6,890 nucleotides of DNA from Acidobacteriota bacterium (GTDB lineage Bacteria; Acidobacteriota; Terriglobia; Terriglobales; Acidobacteriaceae): assembly GCA_021798235.1 (NCBI GenBank), contig JAJZMO010000067.1, positions 1-6,890 of the forward strand. The letters are read 5' to 3'. Below are positions 5,191 to 6,890 of this stretch, one piece after another. How positions within the stretch are numbered: the stretch's first letter is position 1; every line of letters begins with the position of its first letter. The notes below the pieces were generated by a model. It worked only from the letters and a program-made list of their open reading frames with translations, did not search any database and was not told the origin of the DNA. Both the position numbers and the translations under genes were made by a program.

Positions 5191-6890
5191 ATGCCGCGTC
5201 TGGTACCCAACACGATCCGGGGTCAGCTCATTGCCGGCACCATGTTGCTGCAATGTCTGCTGGTGGTCATATTTGCCGCATACATTTATCAGCAGCAAAG
5301 CGCGCAAGTGCGCGAGCGTACCGAGCAGCGGCTGATCTATCAGGTTCACGTACTCTCTGATGCCGCAGCCGAAGAGCTGGCCGACCGGCACATGATGACG
5401 TTGGAATCGATTCTGGCCGCGCTGCCCTCCTCCCCGACCATTCGCGCGGCGCGCATTACGGACCTGAACGGCAACGTGCTGGCTTACGGCGGGCGCAATG
5501 GCCCGAGGATTGGATACGTGCAGCTCAATCCGCTGGAGCAAGCCGCAATAGCGAAAACAACCGATGCGCCCCACATTTTTTTGGGCCTCCACCACACTCC
5601 GGAGGTGGTCGCTCCCATCTGGGTGGATGGCTCGCCAGCGGCGCTGGCTTGGATCCTGCCCGACATGACCGACGATGAGCGCGCGTTGAGCAGCCTGCTG
5701 AGTTCTTCACTACTCTTCGGGTTGCTGGCGCTGGCAGCAAACGCCACCATCTCACTGGTGCTGGCGCAATCCATCACGCATCCACTGAACGCGCTCTTGC
5801 GTGCCACGCGCACGCTGATCCGCAATCCGGAGGGCAAGGGCAATTTTCCCTTGCGCACCAACGCCAGCAATGAGGCCGGGGTGTTGACGCATGCCTTCAA
5901 CTCCATGGTGACCGCATTGCATGAACAGCGTGCTGGATTGAATGACACCCTGGCGCTGCTCGACTCCATGCTGGCCAATGCGCCCATCGGCTTTGCGTTT
6001 TTTGACCGCGGGCTGCGCTGCGTGCGCATCAATCAATTTATGGCGGACAGAAATCGATTGACGGTCCAGGAGCATTTGGGACGGCCCATGCTGGAACTGT
6101 TCGCAATGGAAGAAGGCCGCCGCTTGGTGGGCATTGTCGAACATGTCTTCTCAACCGGGGAGCCGGTGCATAACGTGGAACTGCACGACGCGGCGGAGGG
6201 AGATCCCAAGGAGTGGCGAACGCTGCTGCTGAATTTCTATCCCGTACACACCAGCACCGAGCGCATTCGCTGGGTGGGCGCGGTGGCCGTGGATACCACA
6301 CAGCACAAAAAGTCGGAGGAGGCGCTGCGCCGATCCGAAAAGCTGGCCGCAACGGGCCGCCTGGCCGCCTCCATTGCGCACGAGATCAACAATCCGCTGG
6401 AGGCGGTGACGAATCTGCTCTATCTGCTGCACGAACATTCTTCTCTGGACGCCGAGGCGCTGCAATATGCAGAGATGGCACAGCACGAACTGGCGCGCGT
6501 CTCCCAGATCACACAGCAGACGTTGCGTTTTTATCGGCAATCCACGCAGCCCGCAGCCACACGCATCCGTGAGGTGCTGGATTCCGTGCTCACGCTCTAT
6601 CGCGGGCGTGTGCATGCAGCGCAGATTGAAGTGGTGCGCGACTACGATGAAAAGGCGGAGCTGCATTCCTTTGGCGGTGAATTGCGCCAGCTCTTTGCCA
6701 ATCTCGTCGGCAATGCGTTGGACGCGATGCCCCACGGTGGCACGCTCACACTGCGCGTGCGTCGCGGCAAGGATTGGAGCGGATCCGGCCAGACCGGCGT
6801 GCGTGTGGTCATCGCCGATACGGGCAGTGGCATGACCCCAGCCGTGCGACAGCGCATCTTTGAGCCGTTTTACACCACCAAGGAAGCCAC
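5191..6890 (+). CDS. Membrane sensor histidine kinase (HAMP-PAS-HisKA-HATPase), C-terminus cut off
   Basis: The first 566 residues are present; the gene leaves the right edge. TM1 spans about 12-33 and TM2 about 168-193, enclosing an extracytoplasmic region of about 135 residues with no motif I recognise (possibly a PAS-like fold, since ARITDLNGNVLAYGG at 87-101 resembles such sensor domains). A HAMP linker follows (~193-246; P198, and NEAGVL 227-232 in place of DExGxL). A cytoplasmic PAS domain lies at ~252-375 (LDSMLANAPIGFAFFD at 258-272). In the kinase core, the phospho-accepting H397 sits in an H-box of HPK4 type (IAHEINNPLEAV). The N-box has N504 and N508 (NLVGNALDAM), the G1 box is DTGSGM (543-548) and the F-box is IFEPFYTTK (556-564). 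The last glycine box lies outside the window. It would autophosphorylate and pass phosphate to a response regulator, which is not visible here. ATG 5191 lacks a Shine-Dalgarno sequence; TTG 5173 is in frame and no better. It starts 71 nt after ypdA. The stimulus is unknown. Confidence 0.94.
   Translation, partial: MPRLVPNTIRGQLIAGTMLLQCLLVVIFAAYIYQQQSAQVRERTEQRLIYQVHVLSDAAAEELADRHMMTLESILAALPSSPTIRAARITDLNGNVLAYGGRNGPRIGYVQLNPLEQAAIAKTTDAPHIFLGLHHTPEVVAPIWVDGSPAALAWILPDMTDDERALSSLLSSSLLFGLLALAANATISLVLAQSITHPLNALLRATRTLIRNPEGKGNFPLRTNASNEAGVLTHAFNSMVTALHEQRAGLNDTLALLDSMLANAPIGFAFFDRGLRCVRINQFMADRNRLTVQEHLGRPMLELFAMEEGRRLVGIVEHVFSTGEPVHNVELHDAAEGDPKEWRTLLLNFYPVHTSTERIRWVGAVAVDTTQHKKSEEALRRSEKLAATGRLAASIAHEINNPLEAVTNLLYLLHEHSSLDAEALQYAEMAQHELARVSQITQQTLRFYRQSTQPAATRIREVLDSVLTLYRGRVHAAQIEVVRDYDEKAELHSFGGELRQLFANLVGNALDAMPHGGTLTLRVRRGKDWSGSGQTGVRVVIADTGSGMTPAVRQRIFEPFYTTKEA

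Overview
The window is ordinary GC-rich bacterial chromosome that reads best as Acidobacteriota, probably the class Terriglobia. This assignment is inferred from gene content: a fused 3-dehydroquinate dehydratase/shikimate dehydrogenase, a stand-alone GvpL/GvpF-family protein, a YpdA-type bacillithiol-disulfide reductase, an exported M3-type peptidase and an HPK4-like PAS sensor kinase. There is no rRNA or tRNA gene to confirm it. I see no mobile element, CRISPR array or integration scar.

Layout. (1) 1-646, minus strand: the first 215 residues of an exported M3-family metallopeptidase, running off the left edge. (2) 647-967: a divergent intergenic region with a candidate promoter for each direction and an inverted repeat that may be an operator. 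(3) 968-2530, plus strand: complete bifunctional AroD-AroE, catalysing two consecutive shikimate-pathway steps. (4) 2584-2976, plus strand: a 130-residue protein with a coiled coil and one membrane segment, unknown function, 53 nt after aroDE and probably co-transcribed with it. (5) 2977-3268: intergenic DNA with a plausible sigma70-type promoter and a long leader. (6) 3269-4012, plus strand: GvpL/GvpF-family protein with no other gas-vesicle gene in view. (7) 4021-4067: a 16-bp-stem hairpin lacking a T-tract. (8) 4103-5119, plus strand: YpdA-type FAD/NADPH disulfide reductase. (9) 5191 to the right edge, plus strand: membrane-bound sensor histidine kinase (TM, extracytoplasmic region, TM, HAMP, PAS, HisKA, start of HATPase_c), cut off before the last ATP-lid motif.

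How the genes work together. Everything to the right of the divergent region lies on the plus strand. aroDE and the small membrane protein form one likely unit, and the GvpL/F-like gene probably starts another. The ypdA-like gene follows 90 nt later, with the hairpin in between, so it may be read through or expressed separately. The kinase starts 71 nt after ypdA with no Shine-Dalgarno sequence. No clear shared pathway links these genes. The points most worth a second look are the orphan GvpL/F protein beside a thiol-redox enzyme, the altered cysteine pattern in that enzyme, the hairpin between them, and the unknown coiled-coil membrane protein behind aroDE.
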